The notes under the pieces were generated by a model. That model made no database searches, had not been told where the DNA came from, and worked only from the letters and a program-made list of their open reading frames with translations. A program made the translations under genes and the position numbers. A stretch of DNA of 64,000 nucleotides from Diphasiastrum complanatum (taxonomy: Eukaryota; Streptophyta; Lycopodiopsida; Lycopodiales; Lycopodiaceae), in contig CM055098.1 of assembly GCA_029204225.1 (NCBI GenBank), positions 24,061,367 to 24,125,366 on the forward strand, given 5' to 3'. Positions 61,641 through 64,000 of this stretch are shown here, piece after piece; the stretch's first letter is position 1, and the number at the start of each line of letters is the position of its first letter.

Positions 61641-63039
61641 TCCAAGTATCCATTTAGAAAAGCATTAGTGACATCAAGCTGAAACAAATCCCATTGAAAG
61701 GAAGTAGCAAGTGAGATGAGCATTCTTATAGTGACAAGCTTAGCAACAAGGGCAAAAGTTTTTTCAAAAAAGTGAATGAGATAGAATCTTCCCTTTGTGT
61801 ACCTTTGCCAACATAGGTAAGCCTTGACGGCTATGTATTTTCTTGGAGTACGGGGATTGAAACATGATCATCCCCTTCCGCTTCTTGACTTGCCTCCTCC
61901 TTGGGCCTAGCAAGATCTTTGACACCAAGATTGTTAGAAACCCTCTCATTCGCATTGGAAATATTGCCTTCATCAAACAAGACATTAGTTGATGGTATAA
62001 AAACTCTATACTCCTTGCTTGACGAACCATACCGCACAAAGATTGAATGTGGCATCATCCTTCCTCCTTGTGTCCAAAGGCCTATGAACTTAGCAAGTAG
62101 ACCCAAAAACCTTCAAATCTTTGAGTTTTGGTTTCTTACCAAATAGAGCTTCATCAGGTGTCATGCCTCCAATAGCATTACTCGGCAACCTATTGCACAA
62201 AAAATTAGCACAAATGATGGCTTTACCCCAAAACGATTTAGGAAGAGAGGCATCAAGTCTCAAAGACTTGGCACATTCACAAAGTCTCCTATTCTTCCTC
62301 TTGGCCACTCCATTTTGTTGCGGAGTGTAGGGACAAGTATACTCACACCTTATGCCATGCAAGCTACAAAACTCTTACATCCTAGAAGAAATGTATTCCC
62401 CTCCATTATCAGACCTCAAAACTTTGATACTAGCATGGAGTTAATTTTCAACAAGAGCTTTGTACTTGACAAAAGTTTCAAACACCAAACTTTTCAACAA
62501 TAAAATGTAGATCCAAGTGAATCTAGAATAGTCATCTATGAAGATCACATACATCTTTGCACCTCCATTTGATTAATGAGAAAAGTTAAGCACATCCGAA
62601 TGAATAATTTCCAAAGGAGTGAGAGATCTAATGATTGACCTTGAAAAAGCAAGCTTGTGTGTCTTTTAAAGACTAGAAGCTTCACAATTCTTACCACTCT
62701 TGGTAAAGGAGTTGGGTAAGCCAAGTGCTAACCCCTTCTTGCACATCATCTCCATGGATTTGAAGTAAGGATGACCTACCTCTTGTGCCAAAGCTCCACT
62801 TGAGAAATTGCCTCCTTTGCCATCATCACACTCACATTAGAAACACTTGCATCAAGCATAAACAGCCTCCCTTGCTTAGAGCCATTTGCCATGCACTTAT
62901 TATCCTTGAGAGTAGAGTAAACACCATGCTTGAAATGAACATCAAAGCCTTTATCCATCAATTGACCCACACTCAAAAGATTTTTGGCAATAGAAGGCAC
63001 AAGATGATGGGATTCCTTTTACATATGACAAGTTATTAC

Positions 63040-63560
63040 AAGAATCTGAATCAGCACATGTATCGCCTACACCAACTCATTTGCCTAGAGAAGCCTTGGT
63101 AGAGACAAGAAAAAGGAAAGAGAGGCCAAGTATTTGGGATACTTATTCACCACCGACTTCACTATTTGGAAGCATCCTACACTTTTTACTAGATAGTTAC
63201 CTAGGTGCTATTATGAGACTATCAAAGATGGAGTCATCTTGGAACAGGGAGAGTCAAGTAAATAGGGAGGTAGAAGATTGGCAAGGCTTCAGAAGCAGCA
63301 TGAGGATCAAGTTCCAGCTCAAGATCAAGATCAAAATCAACATGAGGATGGACATGGGTATGGGGATGTACATTTTACGTTCATGGCTACGATATTAGAA
63401 ACGAAAGATCCATCTACTTTTAGAGAATTTAGACGAAAGCTATGGATGAGGAGTACAACTCTATTATGAAGAACAAAGACTGGGAGGCCTGTGCGTTTAC
63501 CAACAGGGGAAAAGGCTGGTTGTAAATGGATTAATAGAACCAAGTACAAATTAGATTGTT
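63040..63560 (+). pseudogene. Ty1/copia pre-RT and RT start fragment, plus strand
   Basis: Across frames it reads FTFMATILETKDPSTFREF, EEYNSIMKNKDWEA and CKWINRTKYKLD, the usual lead-in to copia RT. It is truncated after this point. Its orientation is opposite to the copia remnant on its left. Confidence 0.7.
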
Positions 63561-64000
63561 GATCAAAGTTTTGGCAGTTTTCAAGCAATTTTTGAGAATT
63601 TTCTGTAATAACACTGATGCATATCTCTGTGTATTGAGTGTAATCATTTCTCTAGACTTGATAATAATTGTTTTGAGTTCTGGAAGGCTTACGTGTTAAT
63701 TAAATAGTTGTTTTGAGTAGTTGCGGATTGTGCATGGATACTATTTCAATTCTATAATAGAAATAAATAGTGTGGTATGACAAACTATAATGGAATGGCT
63801 ATACGTATTGATTTTTATGCATAAGTGTACAACTTAGGTGAGCCTACACGAACCAATCCCCAAGGATGTAAATGAAACAACAAGCAGTTTAGAATCTCTT
63901 GCATGTCAGCTATTACATGTTGAATAATGCATGTCAAATACTATTATCTATCCAGTGTGGATAATTTCTAAAGTGGTTGAATCGATTGTAAACTTGGTTT
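63561..64000. other. No gene recognised
   Basis: AT-rich sequence. The remaining NTRC exon was not found here. Confidence 0.5.

Larger units (their letters stand above)
60516..63000 (-). pseudogene. Ty1/copia element, decayed and interrupted
   Basis: Minus strand from 63000: pre-integrase (SIAKNLLSVGQLMDKGFDV, VELWHKR), integrase core end (CPYTPQQNGVAKRKN, LPKSFWGKAIICANFLCNRL, PDEALFGKKPKLKDLKVFG, VRYGSSSKEYRVF), RT start (FQLDVTNAFLNGYLEKD near 61660-61645). After an insert the RT continues with LIIFLVLYVDDTILSGND near 61150, LGLLHFFLGIEVIR and SCVTPMEQN, then RNase H start (SAKSVLRYILGT, LRAFSDSNFAGE) to 60516. Gag, protease and LTRs are not seen. Frame breaks are frequent. Confidence 0.85.

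Overview
The window is nuclear DNA from a land plant with a repeat-rich genome. Only one host gene can be recognised, and it runs left to right across most of the window. It encodes NTRC, the plastid NADPH-thioredoxin reductase with a fused C-terminal thioredoxin domain, a protein confined to oxygenic phototrophs. Seven exons (exons 2-8) are certain, at 18125-18338, 18605-18710, 18876-19141, 36797-37076, 39319-39426, 40432-40518 and 59410-59514. All have consensus splice sites, compatible phases and an uninterrupted frame. A GC-rich open segment at 8808-9213 is a good candidate for exon 1 (transit peptide). The last exon or exons lie beyond 64000. The species cannot be named from this sequence. 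Very large introns and LINE-rich content would suit a fern, a gymnosperm or another large-genome plant.

The rest is almost entirely transposable elements, mostly in the NTRC introns. Upstream of exon 1 (1-8.4 kb) there is a 24-25 bp minisatellite, decayed Ty3/gypsy fragments in both orientations and pieces of LTRs. Intron 1 (9.2-18.1 kb) holds a non-coding LTR at 11368-11803 and a cluster of antisense LINEs. Intron 4 (19.1-36.8 kb) holds antisense LINEs, an internally deleted Ty1/copia element at 22815-26034, more LINEs and sense-strand LINE ends. Intron 7 (40.5-59.4 kb) holds a hAT DNA transposon with both ends and its target duplication (41189-46242), a Ty3/gypsy element truncated by a LINE (48.4-52.3 kb), a second LINE lineage (52.8-55.0 kb), a decayed second hAT and LINE remnants. 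Intron 8 holds a Ty1/copia element on the minus strand, itself interrupted by a small GC-rich insert.

The strongest new signal is the dominant LINE family. Ten copies end in the same short stem-loop (consensus ATGCC-TTTT-GGCAT). It is followed by GGAAAAGACATTAATAAAG and then a (CT)n or (CTTT)n tail instead of poly(A). One copy carries a compensatory change (ATACC/GGTAT), which indicates that the stem matters. Several copies sit head to tail across a shared (CT)n tract, as if new insertions target the tails of older ones. ORF1 of this family looks like an L1-type ORF1p (coiled coil plus an RNA-binding domain), not the zinc-knuckle ORF1 usual in angiosperm L1s.

No rRNA, tRNA, CRISPR or bacterial-type features were seen. 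Homology calls are made by reading translated sequence against remembered family motifs. No search was run.
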